Below, one piece after another: positions 53,847 to 63,972 of a stretch of 64,000 bases of DNA; position 1 is the stretch's first letter; each line of letters starts with the position of its first letter. Source of the stretch: Bacterioplanes sanyensis (GTDB lineage Bacteria; Pseudomonadota; Gammaproteobacteria; Pseudomonadales; Oceanobacteraceae); the NCBI RefSeq assembly GCF_014652515.1, contig NZ_BMYY01000002.1, positions 531,055 through 595,054 on the forward strand, written 5' to 3'. The notes below the pieces were generated by a model. That model did not search any database, was not told the DNA's origin, and was given only the letters and a program-made list of their open reading frames with translations. The position numbers were made by a program, and so were the translations under genes.

Positions 53847-55334
53847 ATGTCTCGCTTTCTACTCAGCCTGGATCAAGGTACCACGAGCAGCCGCGCCATT
53901 GCCTTTGCGAGTGACGGCCAGATCGTTGCGCAAGCACAGCAAGAGTTTCCTCAGCACTTTCCACAGCCCGGCTGGGTCGAGCATCAGCCGCAGGAAATCT
54001 GGCAATCGACATTAGACAGTGCTCGGGAGGTGATTCGCCAGCTGGGCGATGACGCCACCAAGGTCGCTGCAATCGGTATCACCAATCAGCGTGAAACGAC
54101 TCTCCTATGGGATCGCCAGACCGGAGAGCCCGTTTATCCGGCGATTGTGTGGCAGGATCGTCGTACCGCCGATGCGTGCAGCGGCCTTAAAAGGTTGGGC
54201 AAAGAAGAATGGGTACAAAAGCGTACGGGGTTGTTGTTGGACCCCTATTTCTCCGCCACTAAGTTGGCTTGGATACTAGATAACGTCGACGGTGCGCGCC
54301 AGCGTGCTGAACGCGGTGAGTTGGCCTTTGGCACGGTGGACACCTATTTGCTGTGGCAATTGACGCAAGGGCGCGTCCACGCAACCGATGCCACCAATGC
54401 CTCGCGCACTCTCTTGTTTAATATTCACCAGCAATGCTGGGATGACGAGCTACTGGCGTTGTTTAACATTCCTGCTGCGGTGCTACCCGATGTGCGCGAT
54501 AGCAGCGCTGACTTTGGCAGCGCCAGTGCCAAGTGGCTGGGCCAAGAAATTCCCATTGGCGCCATGATTGGCGATCAGCAATCGGCTCTTGTTGGTCAGG
54601 CTTGTTTTGGCAGCGGCATGGCGAAGTCAACTTATGGCACCGGCTGCTTTGTCATGATGAACAGTGGCGAGCAAGCGCTGCATTCCGAGCATCGATTGCT
54701 AACCACCGTCGCCTACCGACTGCAAGGCCAGGTCACTTATGCCTTGGAGGGTTCCATCTTTATGGCAGGAGCCACGATTCAGTGGATTCGTGATGGCTTG
54801 CAATTGATTGCGCGGGCCAGCGATACCCAAGTATTGGCTGAGCAAACCGGCTATGACAACCCAGTCTATATGGTGCCGGCGTTCACTGGGCTGGGAGCCC
54901 CGTATTGGGATCCAGACGCTCGCGGTGCCATTCTTGGCCTAACGCGTGATACCGGCATTAAGGAAATCGTGACCGCTGGCTTGCAGGCCGTGTGTTACCA
55001 GACACGTGATTTGCTCGAGGCGATGAAGGCCGATGGCGTCAATCCGGCAACGTTGCGCGTTGACGGTGGCATGGTGGTGAATGATTGGCTAATGCAGTTT
55101 CTGGCGGATGTTCTCGGGGTACACATTCAACGTCCGGCTATTACAGAAACGACGGCGCTGGGCGCTGCGGTGCTGGCGGGGCTGCAGGTGGGTGTTTACC
55201 GCAGCTTGGACGATATTCAAGCGTTGTGGCAGCATCAGCATGAGTTTCATCCTCTGTTGCCCATCCGTAAGCAGCAGGCTTTGTACGAGGGGTGGTTGGC
55301 GGCGGTACGCCGAGTTTGCAATAGTCAGGAATGA
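53847..55334 (+). CDS. glpK: Glycerol kinase
   Basis: 495 residues of the FGGY family: [14 protein letters not shown] phosphate loop, [19 protein letters not shown], and [10 protein letters not shown]. It phosphorylates glycerol to glycerol-3-phosphate. AAGGGG precedes the ATG. No glpF, glpD or glpR is seen nearby. Confidence 0.96.
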   Translation: MSRFLLSLDQGTTSSRAIAFASDGQIVAQAQQEFPQHFPQPGWVEHQPQEIWQSTLDSAREVIRQLGDDATKVAAIGITNQRETTLLWDRQTGEPVYPAIVWQDRRTADACSGLKRLGKEEWVQKRTGLLLDPYFSATKLAWILDNVDGARQRAERGELAFGTVDTYLLWQLTQGRVHATDATNASRTLLFNIHQQCWDDELLALFNIPAAVLPDVRDSSADFGSASAKWLGQEIPIGAMIGDQQSALVGQACFGSGMAKSTYGTGCFVMMNSGEQALHSEHRLLTTVAYRLQGQVTYALEGSIFMAGATIQWIRDGLQLIARASDTQVLAEQTGYDNPVYMVPAFTGLGAPYWDPDARGAILGLTRDTGIKEIVTAGLQAVCYQTRDLLEAMKADGVNPATLRVDGGMVVNDWLMQFLADVLGVHIQRPAITETTALGAAVLAGLQVGVYRSLDDIQALWQHQHEFHPLLPIRKQQALYEGWLAAVRRVCNSQE

Positions 55335-55418
55335 CCAATGCGCGTGAGTGTCTTTGCGTAAATGGACATAGTGCGCCTGACAAGCCTCAGTATAATGACC
55401 AAAAAATAATCACGGACG

Positions 55419-56519
55419 GTGACAGTGCAGCAACTGCAGCGCGATATCTTGCGTCGCCACTGGTACGCAGCAGGTTGGGCCATGGCTTTCACCCTGCTGT
55501 TGTGTGTCGGCCACTACCTCGACCTTACCCAGCTGAGTCAACAACAACTTTGGCAGCACGTTGGCAGTTACTGGTTGTTGCAGGCCTTGTTACTGTTGCT
55601 GGTCGCATCTGGGTATACGCAGCGCTACGCTGACCCGAGTCTCACCATCCTATTCATGCTGCTCAGCATCGGCTTTATCACGTCGTTCATGTGGCTGGCA
55701 CCACAAATGCGGCCCCTGTTGGTGCTGGGGTATGTAACGGTTTTGCCGTTTGGCATGTTCCAACTGACTTGGCGTGGCTTTCTCGGCATTGTGTTGGTGT
55801 CCATCGCTTGCTATGGCGCTGTGTTAGTGGCTATGCACGGCAATAGCCGAGCGTTCTGGCAGCCTGAGTTGGAATGGCTGGTGGGGTTAGCGTTTGCTGC
55901 GACACTGTCTTGTTTTGTGGTGGTGGCACGTGAATTCACCTACTTACGCGATGCCTATCGGCATAAGAATCGTGAGTTGCGCCAAGCACTAAGCCGCATT
56001 GAAGAGTTGGCTGTAACGGATGAACTGACTGGCCTCTACAACCGTCGCTATCTTCTGCGCGCAATGGAGAAACACGCCGCCTTGGCAGACCGTGAAGGCT
56101 TGAGTTTTGTCGCCGTGTTTGTGGATATTGATCATTTCAAGTCGATCAATGACCGCTATGGTCACAGCATTGGTGATCAAGTCTTGGTCGAGTTAGCAAT
56201 GGTGTTGCGGCGCAGCGTACGGGAAGCTGATATGGCGGCCCGTTATGGTGGTGAGGAGTTTGTTCTGCTTTTGAGTGGCGTTACCCTAGAGGAAGCGCAG
56301 GCGGCGATGGAGCGCATCCGTACCGCTCTTATGCAGGGGCGCTTTTCAGCTCAGCAGGTTCCGCTGACGGTTTCCATGGGCATCGCCCATTTTCGCATTG
56401 GCGAAACTGTTGAGTCATTATTGAATCGTTCTGATCGCTTGTTGTACGAGGCTAAGCGTCAAGGCCGAAATCGCATCATGATTGAGTCAGAGCCAGCGGC
56501 TAATGGCGCCGCTAGCTAA
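55419..56519 (+). CDS. Membrane diguanylate cyclase (GGDEF)
   Basis: 366 residues: about five to six transmembrane helices in the first 170 (a MASE-like sensor region), a coiled coil, and a GGDEF domain with active-site GGEEF (ARYGGEEFVLLLS) and the inhibitory RxxD site (READ) five residues before. It should make c-di-GMP, a ligand of FleQ. GTG 55419 has only a weak ribosome site; GTG 55425 is also possible. A TATAAT lies at 55391-55396. Confidence 0.88.
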   Translation: MTVQQLQRDILRRHWYAAGWAMAFTLLLCVGHYLDLTQLSQQQLWQHVGSYWLLQALLLLLVASGYTQRYADPSLTILFMLLSIGFITSFMWLAPQMRPLLVLGYVTVLPFGMFQLTWRGFLGIVLVSIACYGAVLVAMHGNSRAFWQPELEWLVGLAFAATLSCFVVVAREFTYLRDAYRHKNRELRQALSRIEELAVTDELTGLYNRRYLLRAMEKHAALADREGLSFVAVFVDIDHFKSINDRYGHSIGDQVLVELAMVLRRSVREADMAARYGGEEFVLLLSGVTLEEAQAAMERIRTALMQGRFSAQQVPLTVSMGIAHFRIGETVESLLNRSDRLLYEAKRQGRNRIMIESEPAANGAAS

Positions 56520-56528
56520 GCCCTCTTT

Positions 56529-57434
56529 TTATTCTTCTTGCGACAGCAAAAACTCCAGCAACGCTTTTTGGGCGTGCAGTCGATTTTCTGCTTCTTCCCA
56601 TACCACGGCTCTGGGGTCGTCCAGCACGGTATGATTCACCTCCTCGCCGCGGTGCGCCGGCAAGCAGTGCATAAACACCACATCGTCGCTGGCTTGATCG
56701 AGCAATGCTTCACTAACTTGATAGTTTGCGAACTGCTGTTGGCGCTGCTGTTGCTCGTCTTCCTGCCCCATGGATGCCCAGACATCGGTCGCAACTAGAT
56801 GTGCGCCTCGCACTGCTTGTTCTGGTGTGGACACGAGCTCGATGCGGTCACGATTTGCCGCTACCAAGGAGGTCGCGGGCTCAAATCCGACCGGTGTGGC
56901 AATGCGCAGCTGGAAATCAAACTGCCGCGCGGCGTTGATGTAGGAGTGGCACATATTATTGCCATCCCCGATCCAGGCAACGGTTTTACCTTGAATACTG
57001 CCGCGCTGCTCAACAAAGGTTTGCATATCGGCAAGCAGCTGACAGGGGTGAAAATCGTCGGTGAGGGCATTGATCACAGGCACCTGTGAGAAGGCGGCAA
57101 AGCGCTCGACGGTGTCGTGATCAAAGGTGCGAATCATGACCACATCCACCATGCGTGACAGTACGCGGGCGCTGTCTTCAATGGGCTCTCCGCGTCCTAG
57201 TTGGGTATCCCGCGGTGATAAGAAAATCGCACTGCCACCCAGCTGCGCCATGCCTGCTTCAAAAGACACTCGTGTGCGGGTGGACGATTTTTCAAAAATC
57301 ATTCCTAGAACTCGGTTTTTCAACGGTTCATGCAGCTGACCCTGACGCTGATAGCGCTTCAGTTCAATCGCACGGTTTACCACCCAATTCAACTCATCCG
57401 GGGTTAGGTCCTGGAGGGTTAGAAAGTGTCTCAC
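56529..57434 (-). CDS. argF: Ornithine carbamoyltransferase ArgF
   Basis: 301 residues: carbamoyl phosphate site [39 protein letters not shown] and [12 protein letters not shown]. It makes citrulline in arginine synthesis. GTG 57434 gives [15 protein letters not shown] like other ArgF, with AAGGAAG upstream; the frame extends to a TTG at 57470. Confidence 0.95.
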   Translation of the reverse strand: MRHFLTLQDLTPDELNWVVNRAIELKRYQRQGQLHEPLKNRVLGMIFEKSSTRTRVSFEAGMAQLGGSAIFLSPRDTQLGRGEPIEDSARVLSRMVDVVMIRTFDHDTVERFAAFSQVPVINALTDDFHPCQLLADMQTFVEQRGSIQGKTVAWIGDGNNMCHSYINAARQFDFQLRIATPVGFEPATSLVAANRDRIELVSTPEQAVRGAHLVATDVWASMGQEDEQQQRQQQFANYQVSEALLDQASDDVVFMHCLPAHRGEEVNHTVLDDPRAVVWEEAENRLHAQKALLEFLLSQEE

Positions 57435-57765
57435 GGTACTCGCTTCCTTAATTATCGATAGCAGGCTCAATCTGCTCGTTGCTCAGTTCGCTGTCGGTAC
57501 TGGCGCGTTGCTTGGTCACGCATCCCATGACTCGCAATCGTTGCGCGGATCCTTAAATGCAAACGGGCAGCGAAGGGCTGCCCGTTCACAGGATCATACG
57601 AAAGGCTGATTACGTTGTAAACGAAAACGATGAATATTCGGGCTTGTTTGTTTTTGTCGAATAATATTTTGTGAGCGTTTTGGTCAGGCCGACTGTTCAT
57701 TCAGGCCATTGTCGCTGGAGTTCGATGCCGTACTCTATGGGGCACCTTAATAAAGTAACGTGCAC
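57435..57765. other. Non-coding region between argF and the transglutaminase-like gene
   Basis: No supported gene. It holds a perfect 10-bp hairpin and, further out, AT-rich TGAATATTC (57631-57639) and CGAATAATATTTTG, loosely like ArgR boxes, which would fit argF control. A TTGTCG-N16-TACTCT pair near 57714-57741 could drive the + strand gene. Confidence 0.45.
57562..57586. repeat. 10-bp hairpin upstream of argF
   Basis: AACGGGCAGC (57562-57571) and GCTGCCCGTT (57577-57586) pair perfectly around GAAGG. A poor T tract on the - strand (GTTTGCATTT) makes it a weak terminator or an argF leader hairpin. Confidence 0.6.
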
Positions 57766-58458
57766 ATGACGACGTATCTTAACGCCACCGAATTTTTTGA
57801 TTTTGATCATCCTCAAGTGCAAGCCTATGGTCGAGAGCTGATCACGGATAATGTTCGTGACCCAATTGCCATCGCTCAACGTCTCTACTTGGCCGTGCGC
57901 GATGATATTCGTTACAACCCCTATGTTTTTTCGCCACAGCCGCATACCTTTCGCGCCAGCGACTGCTTGCTGCAGGGGCAGTCCTACTGCATTCCCAAAG
58001 CGGTACTGCTAGGGGCGCTGGCGCGCATGCATGGCATTCCTGCACGACTGGGGCTGGCGGATGTACGCAACCACCTGTCCAGTCCGCAGTTATTGGAGTT
58101 TCTGCGCAGCGATGTGTTTGTGATGCACGGCTACATTGAGCTGTATCTCAACGAGCGTTGGGTGAAAGCGACGCCGGCCTTTAACGCGGCCTTGTGCGCC
58201 AAGATGCGGGTGGAGCCGCTGGCGTTTAACGGTGTCGATGATTCCGTGTTTCAGGCGTTTAATGGGGAAGGTGAAAGCATGATGGAATATTTACAAGACC
58301 ACGGCACATTCGTGGATGTGCCGGTGGACTTTATTGTGCGCTCGGTTGCCAAGGCTTACCCGCATTTGATGGCAACGGTGGAGAGTGGATTAAGCCAGCA
58401 CTCCTTGGAGCATGATCTGAAGCGCGCTGACGCTACAGAGTGGCCGTCGAGCTATTAG
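57766..58458 (+). CDS. Transglutaminase-like family protein
   Basis: 230 residues. The family Cys is in [16 protein letters not shown] (Cys75), and His121 with Glu125 follow in [18 protein letters not shown]. The third catalytic Asp, usually after the Trp, is replaced (WVKATPAFN), so activity is uncertain. It converges on rimK with a four-base overlap. Role unknown. Confidence 0.8.
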   Translation: MTTYLNATEFFDFDHPQVQAYGRELITDNVRDPIAIAQRLYLAVRDDIRYNPYVFSPQPHTFRASDCLLQGQSYCIPKAVLLGALARMHGIPARLGLADVRNHLSSPQLLEFLRSDVFVMHGYIELYLNERWVKATPAFNAALCAKMRVEPLAFNGVDDSVFQAFNGEGESMMEYLQDHGTFVDVPVDFIVRSVAKAYPHLMATVESGLSQHSLEHDLKRADATEWPSSY

Positions 58459-59360
58459 CCCCGACCACGAGTGCGGGTGCGATTAGCGCGGGCGTTTTTC
58501 TCCAAAAACTGAATAATTTTGCCAGCAACATCAATACTGGTGGACTCTTCAATGCCTTGAATGCCAGGTGATGAGTTCACCTCCATCACCACGGGTCCGC
58601 GGTTAGAACGCAGAATATCCACCCCTGCCACATTCAGCCCCATGGTTTTCGCAGCTTTTACTGCGGTGGCACGTTCTTCGGGTGTAATACGAATCAAGGA
58701 GGCAGTGCCACCGCGGTGCAAATTCGAGCGAAACTCGCCTTCGCCTGCTTGGCGCTTCATCGCTGCGACCACGCGATCCCCCACCACTAAACAGCGAATA
58801 TCGGCACCGCCGGCTTCTTTAATGAACTCCTGCACCATAATATTGGCTTTCATACCAAGGAACGCTTCGATCACGCTTTCGGCTGCTTTGCGAGTCTCAG
58901 CCAGCACCACGCCGATACCCTGCGTACCTTCCAGCAACTTAATGACCAGTGGTGCACCGCCGACCATTTTGATGAGGTCTGGTATGTCGTCCGGACTGTG
59001 GGCAAACCCAGTAATGGGCATGCCTAACCCTTTGCGTGCCATTAACTGCATGGAGCGCAGCTTGTCGCGCGAGCGGCTGATGGCGACAGACTCGTTCAAG
59101 GAGTACACGCCCATCATTTCAAACTGGCGTACCACGGCAGTGCCATAAAAGGTAATGGATGCACCGATACGCGGAATGACGGCATCATAGCCAGCCAACA
59201 GCTCACCTTTGTAGTGGATGCCTGGCTCTTCGCTATTGATATTCATGTAGCAGTGCAGGGTGTCTAGCACATGCACTTCGTGTCCTCGCGCCTCCGCCGC
59301 CTCAACCAAGCGACGAGTAGAATAGAGTTTGCTGTTGCGTGATAAAACGCCGATCTTCAT
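58455..59360 (-). CDS. rimK: Ribosomal protein S6 glutamate ligase RimK
   Basis: 301 residues, ATP-grasp fold: [60 protein letters not shown]. It adds glutamates to the S6 C terminus. It overlaps rimB by four bases, so the pair is one operon, and converges with the transglutaminase-like gene. Confidence 0.95.
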   Translation of the reverse strand: MKIGVLSRNSKLYSTRRLVEAAEARGHEVHVLDTLHCYMNINSEEPGIHYKGELLAGYDAVIPRIGASITFYGTAVVRQFEMMGVYSLNESVAISRSRDKLRSMQLMARKGLGMPITGFAHSPDDIPDLIKMVGGAPLVIKLLEGTQGIGVVLAETRKAAESVIEAFLGMKANIMVQEFIKEAGGADIRCLVVGDRVVAAMKRQAGEGEFRSNLHRGGTASLIRITPEERATAVKAAKTMGLNVAGVDILRSNRGPVVMEVNSSPGIQGIEESTSIDVAGKIIQFLEKNARANRTRTRGRG

Positions 59361-59797
59361 CCTGTTTGATCTCCAAGGTAGCGGCTGGATACATCCACCA
59401 GAAAGCGCTGGTGTAACGCTTTGCGGCCAATCAAAGCTGGGTACTTCATGCTGCCTCGGTGGCTAAGAGTGACGTCCGATTGAAAGCGGATGCCTGCGAT
59501 CACTAACCATGGATGAATGACGTAGCGCTTGCTGCCAATACCATTAGAGCTTTTGATGCGGCGCTGGTCATGTACAGGGTACTCACACTGTTGGTCGATG
59601 CGGGTCAGTTCATTATGAAAGTGCACCTGGAAGCGCACCCACAGCCGACCATCGCGCTCAAACTCTTCGATATCATCGGCATGCAGGCTACTGCTGCAGG
59701 CGCCGGTATCGACCTTGGCGCGACAAAAAATGTCCAGCTCAGGCAGGGCCACATGTTCCAAGTGGCCCAGCAGAGGCAAGGTATTCTCAGCCTTCAA
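59357..59797 (-). CDS. rimB: Retropepsin-like protease RimB
   Basis: 146 residues of the DUF785/RimB family with the active-site Asp in [15 protein letters not shown]. In Pseudomonas RimB acts with RimK in S6 modification control. It overlaps rimK and maoP by four bases each. Confidence 0.88.
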   Translation of the reverse strand: MKAENTLPLLGHLEHVALPELDIFCRAKVDTGACSSSLHADDIEEFERDGRLWVRFQVHFHNELTRIDQQCEYPVHDQRRIKSSNGIGSKRYVIHPWLVIAGIRFQSDVTLSHRGSMKYPALIGRKALHQRFLVDVSSRYLGDQTG

Positions 59798-60147
59798 TCG
59801 TCATCATCCTCCGTAACCGTGGCTTGCCCAGCGCTGGCAGCGGCGAGACCTGGCGCGCGGTAATAATCCTGTCGGCGCTGCAGCGCTCGCTGATATTGCT
59901 GCCAAGCTTTCTCGATAGCAGTCTGGGCTATACGTTCTCCCCTTACAACCGCTTGGAACTGGTGCTCACATTCGCTTTCGGCTTCTGCACCATCGCCTAG
60001 CTCGCATAAGCGCACACCGTAGCGCTCCAGCAAGTCTGCTTGCTCACGAGTAAAGTCGCCTGATCGTGCGAAGCCATGAGGGAAGTTAGCGTCATCATAG
60101 AAGCGTTTACGGTGAGCGAACTCAACCAACGTAGTTGCAGTGTTCAT
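59794..60147 (-). CDS. maoP: Macrodomain Ori protein MaoP (DUF413)
   Basis: 117 residues with the DUF413 core (RFYDDANFPHGFARSGDFTR, ADLLERYGVRLCELGDG). E. coli MaoP organises the Ori macrodomain with the site maoS. The start at 60147 has AGGAGG upstream; the frame runs on to 60225 without support. It is divergent from hdfR exactly as in E. coli. Confidence 0.88.
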   Translation of the reverse strand: MNTATTLVEFAHRKRFYDDANFPHGFARSGDFTREQADLLERYGVRLCELGDGAEAESECEHQFQAVVRGERIAQTAIEKAWQQYQRALQRRQDYYRAPGLAAASAGQATVTEDDDD

Positions 60148-60270
60148 CGCCTTCTGACCTCCTGTAATTGTGTGCTGGGCGTGACGGCGCGGAGTATGGG
60201 CAGGGAATAAAACACGGTAAAACAAAAAATATTGATCGACACGAGTGAGGTTTTTGCATAAAAAACCGGC

Positions 60271-61122
60271 ATGGATACGGATTTATTAAAAACATTTTTA
60301 GAAGTGGCCCGCACTCGGCATTTTGGTCGGGCAGCGGAGAACTTGTATTTGACCCAATCGGCGGTCAGCTCGCGCATTCGCCAGCTGGAAGGTGCCTTGG
60401 GCGTCGAGTTATTTTCTCGCCATCGCAATAATATTCAATTAACGCCTGCCGGCGAAAAACTCACGCCTTTGGCTGAGAGCAGTGTTGTTCTAGAGCAGCG
60501 TATTCGTCATGAGGTGTCTCTGGGGGCCGACCGCCATTACCAATTGGCCATTGGCGCGACTCCCAATATTTGGGATGCGGTGTTGCAGCCACGTATGCCG
60601 AGGTTGCTGCGCCGACCGGGCATCGCCGTCAGTGCACTGGCACACAGCGGCACCACCTTAGTTCGGCAAATCTTAGAGCGCAGCCTGGACCTAGCACTGG
60701 TGTTTGATGTCCCGAAAGTGGATGAACTTGCGTCGCAAGTGGTGATGGATGTGACGCTGCACATGGTGGCGTCGCAGCCTTGTGATGATTGGAGTATGGC
60801 CGCGGAGCTGGGGTATGTTTGGGTCGACTGGGGAACCTCCTTTCGCATGCAGCACGCTCAGGCTCTAAAAGATATGCCCGCTCCGGTGCTCACGACCAAT
60901 ACTGGACGCATTGCCCTAGATAGTATCGTCAGCGAAGGCGGCGCGGCTTATTTGCCAGCTGGCTTGGCAGAGCCTTGGCTGCAGCAGGGAAGCCTGCATC
61001 GAGTGGCCAATGCACCTGTAATGACTCGCCATGTTTATGCCAGCTACTTACAGAGTCGTAAAGACGAGCCTTTGATTCTTGATGTTTTACAACAACTATC
61101 ACAACCGGAGACGTCTGCGTGA
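60271..61122 (+). CDS. hdfR: LysR-family regulator HdfR
   Basis: 283 residues; the HTH region (LLKTFLEVARTRHFGRAAEN; LYLTQSAVSSRIRQLEGALG) closely matches E. coli HdfR, and the divergent maoP neighbour is conserved. In E. coli HdfR represses flhDC; here no flhDC exists, so the target must differ. A palindrome GGTTTTT-GCATA-AAAAACC lies four bases before the start, where a ribosome site is absent. Confidence 0.88.
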   Translation: MDTDLLKTFLEVARTRHFGRAAENLYLTQSAVSSRIRQLEGALGVELFSRHRNNIQLTPAGEKLTPLAESSVVLEQRIRHEVSLGADRHYQLAIGATPNIWDAVLQPRMPRLLRRPGIAVSALAHSGTTLVRQILERSLDLALVFDVPKVDELASQVVMDVTLHMVASQPCDDWSMAAELGYVWVDWGTSFRMQHAQALKDMPAPVLTTNTGRIALDSIVSEGGAAYLPAGLAEPWLQQGSLHRVANAPVMTRHVYASYLQSRKDEPLILDVLQQLSQPETSA

Positions 61123-62084
61123 GTACCAATAAAGCATGGTTTTTTCCCACTACTGGCGCGCCAGAGGTATTGCAAACGACCCAGTTAGCCATGCCTGAGC
61201 CTAGGCCTGGTCAGGTGCTCATTAAGGTTCAGGCGTCAGGCTTTAATCCGATTGATTGCAAAATTCGCGCCGGCCTAGCGCCGATCGCGGCGGATGATCA
61301 AGTGCCGGGCTGTGATGTCTGTGGTGACGTCGTTGCTTTGGGGGCGGGTGTTGAGCGTTTTGAAATTGGACAGCGGGTTTACGGTTGTGTCGGCGGTGTT
61401 AAAGGCAGTAGCGGCACCCTATGCCAATACCTGGTGGCTGATGCACAGCTACTGGCTTTGGCTCCCGCTGGTCTGACGGCAGCGCAAGCGGCGGTGGTAC
61501 CACTGGTGGCGATTACCGCCTTTGAGGCACTGCAGCGCATGCAACTGCAAGCCGGTGATCGGCTTTTGGTTTTGGGTGGGTCCGGTGGTGTTGGACAAAT
61601 GGCAGTGCAGCAGGCGTTGCTTCAAGGTGCGCAGGTGACGGCCACGGCTGGAACGGATGAACGGCGAGCGGCGCTGCAGTCTCTTGGTGCTCACGCGTGC
61701 GCCCATGATCAAGCGGATAAGCTCGGTGTGACATTCGATAAAGTGTTGGACACCCACGGCGGTGACAGCTTGCAAACGGCTTTGCGAGCGGCGGCACCTG
61801 CTGGCCAGGTTGCCACGATTAATGCCCGCAACACCTACGATCTTACCCAGGCGCATGCCAAAGGACTGACCTTACACGCCGTATTTATGCTGCTGCCGCT
61901 ATTAACGGGTAAAGGCAGGGCGGCGCACGGCGAGTTTTTGCAGCAGTTGAGTCATTGGCTGGAGCAGGGAGAAATACACGTACCTTATGTAGAAACCTGC
62001 TCTGCCGCTGAGGTGGCGGATGTGCACCGCCGTTACGAGGCTGGCCAGCTGAAGCATAAAGTAGCGTTCACCTGGCCGCTATGA
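61119..62084 (+). CDS. Medium-chain zinc-independent alcohol dehydrogenase/quinone oxidoreductase family protein
   Basis: 321 residues: GroES-like N-terminal domain (SGFNPIDCKIRAGLAP) and Rossmann domain with LVLGGSGGVGQMAVQQA. The catalytic zinc ligands of true alcohol dehydrogenases are not seen, pointing to an NADPH quinone or enoyl reductase type. GTG 61119 overlaps hdfR by four bases, so the two are coupled. Substrate unknown. Confidence 0.85.
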   Translation: MSTNKAWFFPTTGAPEVLQTTQLAMPEPRPGQVLIKVQASGFNPIDCKIRAGLAPIAADDQVPGCDVCGDVVALGAGVERFEIGQRVYGCVGGVKGSSGTLCQYLVADAQLLALAPAGLTAAQAAVVPLVAITAFEALQRMQLQAGDRLLVLGGSGGVGQMAVQQALLQGAQVTATAGTDERRAALQSLGAHACAHDQADKLGVTFDKVLDTHGGDSLQTALRAAAPAGQVATINARNTYDLTQAHAKGLTLHAVFMLLPLLTGKGRAAHGEFLQQLSHWLEQGEIHVPYVETCSAAEVADVHRRYEAGQLKHKVAFTWPL

Positions 62085-62786
62085 TCACTCGATACGGATC
62101 ATTTTGTGCGTCTGGAGACTGAGCTTCCAGCGCGGATGTTTAAGGCAGTACTGCAGTGTTTTGTGAGTGTTGGTGGTCGACAGGCTTTCAACAGCGCCCT
62201 GCAGTTTGTCTGAAGCGATGACGACCGGCTCGTAGTCGGCCATCGGCTGCAGGTAATAGTGATCTGCTTGTATATGGTCAAAGCGCTCGGGGGGCGCATC
62301 GGCTTGTGGGTACACCAGCTTCAGTTCATCACACTCGATGACCACCAACTCTGACTCGCCTTTAGGGCTTAAGCAAACCCAATCGATGCCATTGGCCAAG
62401 GGCAAGGTGCCGTTGGTTTCAATGGCGACTTCAAACCCAGCGCGCTGCAACGCGCTCACCAGTTCGTCATCCAACTGCAACGCCGGCTCGCCACCGGTGC
62501 AGACAACATAAGGTTTGCCTTGTGCTTGCCCATTCGCGGTAGAGCCTGGCCATTGTTGTTGAATAACCGTGACCAGTTGCTCCAGATCGTAGACGCCACC
62601 CAAGTGGCCATCCGTACCAATAAAGTCGGTGTCGCAAAAATTACAGACCGCCGCGGCGCGGCCATTTTCTCGGCCGTTCCATAAATTGCACTTGGAGAAA
62701 CGGCAAAATACCGCAGGGCGACCTGCCTGGGCGCCTTCTCCTTGCAGGGTATAAAAGATCTCTTTGATCCGATATTGAGCCGCCAT
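62085..62786 (-). CDS. queE: 7-carboxy-7-deazaguanine synthase QueE
   Basis: 233-residue radical SAM enzyme: FYTLQGEGAQAGRPAVFCRF, cluster Cys residues in CRFSKC and CNFCDTD, and CTGGEPALQL. It makes CDG for queuosine synthesis. Its start overlaps the queC stop by one base. Confidence 0.94.
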   Translation of the reverse strand: MAAQYRIKEIFYTLQGEGAQAGRPAVFCRFSKCNLWNGRENGRAAAVCNFCDTDFIGTDGHLGGVYDLEQLVTVIQQQWPGSTANGQAQGKPYVVCTGGEPALQLDDELVSALQRAGFEVAIETNGTLPLANGIDWVCLSPKGESELVVIECDELKLVYPQADAPPERFDHIQADHYYLQPMADYEPVVIASDKLQGAVESLSTTNTHKTLQYCLKHPRWKLSLQTHKMIRIE

Positions 62787-63448
62787 TAACTGGCCTCGTA
62801 TGCCAGTGGATCGGTTGCGTTATTTTTTTCAAACGCCTCTAAACGTTCAACACACGATCCGCATTTGCCGCAGGCTTTTTCACGACCGTTGTAGCAGGTC
62901 CAAGATTTGCCATAGTCCAACCCCATGGCCAAACCATCTTTTAATATTTCAATTTTGTCGCTGTTCAGATAAGGCGTCACGATATCGACCGGCTCATAGT
63001 TAGCCAGCTTCGCAACGTCGTTCATGGCCAGCACAAATTCTGGGCGGCAGTCTGGGTAGATGGCATGGTCGCCGGAGTGGGCGCCGTAAAAGACTTTGTT
63101 AGCGCCAATATCAACGGCATAGCCAATGGCCAGAGACAGCAGAATCATGTTGCGGTTCGGCACGACCGTCGACTTCATGTTCTGATCTTCGTAGTGGCCC
63201 TCTGGAATATCTTTGTCGGACGTCAGCGACGAGCTTTGCAGCAATTGGTTGATCGCCGTGATGTCGATGATCTTGTGGTGAACATCCAGCTCGCTGCACA
63301 CGCGTTTGGCAAACTCAATTTCCTTCTTATGTTTCTGACCATAATCAAAAGTCAGGGCGTACAGCTCATGTCCTTGCTGTTTGGCTTTGTTCAAAATAGT
63401 GAAGGAATCCATTCCGCCGGAATAGATGACGACGGCTTTGTCGGCCAT
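62786..63448 (-). CDS. queC: 7-cyano-7-deazaguanine synthase QueC
   Basis: 220 residues: PP-loop [11 protein letters not shown], and zinc ligands in [15 protein letters not shown]. It converts CDG to preQ0. ATG 63448 has GAGG six bases upstream; the longer frame to 63496 is unsupported. Operon with queE. Confidence 0.95.
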   Translation of the reverse strand: MADKAVVIYSGGMDSFTILNKAKQQGHELYALTFDYGQKHKKEIEFAKRVCSELDVHHKIIDITAINQLLQSSSLTSDKDIPEGHYEDQNMKSTVVPNRNMILLSLAIGYAVDIGANKVFYGAHSGDHAIYPDCRPEFVLAMNDVAKLANYEPVDIVTPYLNSDKIEILKDGLAMGLDYGKSWTCYNGREKACGKCGSCVERLEAFEKNNATDPLAYEAS

Positions 63449-63582
63449 GGTGAACCTCTTTCTATATCGATGTACTGAAACGGATAAACAGTCCAAGTCA
63501 GGGAATCGGCGATTCCGGACGTCAGTATACGTGCTTTATTAGAGTGGCAAAAACGCCCTAACTGAAAAGTTTCAAAAACCTG

Positions 63583-63610
63583 TTGATCGGCTCTCAGATA
63601 TCTGTACAAT
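63583..63610 (+). promoter_or_regulatory. Stable-RNA promoter 1
   Basis: TTGATC, 16-base spacer, TACAAT, then the GC-rich discriminator GCGCCGCTCC. It shares TGTACAATGCGCCGCTC, with one mismatch, with promoter 3. Confidence 0.7.
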
Positions 63611-63723
63611 GCGCCGCTCCTGATCGCTGTGACGCGGCAGGTGGGCAAGAAGCCCCTATTTTTCAATGACTTAGAGTGCTCTGTTTGATCTCGCTAAGCA
63701 CTGAAAAATATCGAAACAAGGCA

Positions 63724-63751
63724 TTGACCTTTTGGGTTTTTAGCGTAGTAT
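63724..63751 (+). promoter_or_regulatory. Stable-RNA promoter 2
   Basis: TTGACC, 16-base spacer, TAGTAT, followed by ACGTCGCC. Confidence 0.65.
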
Positions 63752-63844
63752 ACGTCGCCTTGATTCGAGGTTGGCTAGCTCAATGAGCTTTCTAGCCGGC
63801 TAAGTAACTCGTTGATCTCACTAGAAAATATTTGAAATTAACGG

Positions 63845-63872
63845 TTGCCAAGCCAGAAAGGCGCTGTATAAT
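63845..63872 (+). promoter_or_regulatory. Stable-RNA promoter 3
   Basis: TTGCCA, 16-base spacer, perfect TATAAT, discriminator GCGCCGCTCG. The -10 is exactly 100 bases before that of promoter 4. Confidence 0.75.
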
Positions 63873-63944
63873 GCGCCGCTCGATCTGAGAGGCTTTCTTC
63901 CAGATCAGTCAGCGACAAGCTTCGAAAGAAACTTAAAAAATCGC

Positions 63945-63972
63945 TTGACATTAAAGGCTGCTTCATTAAAAT
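63945..63972 (+). promoter_or_regulatory. Stable-RNA promoter 4
   Basis: TTGACA, 16-base spacer, TAAAAT, discriminator ACGCAGCCCGC. An A-rich UP-element-like stretch (63924-63940) precedes the -35. Closest to the window end. Confidence 0.78.

Noticed and set aside
57467..57700. 77-residue - strand frame upstream of argF
   Set aside because: No ribosome site, spans a hairpin, unlikely composition; treated as leader or intergenic.
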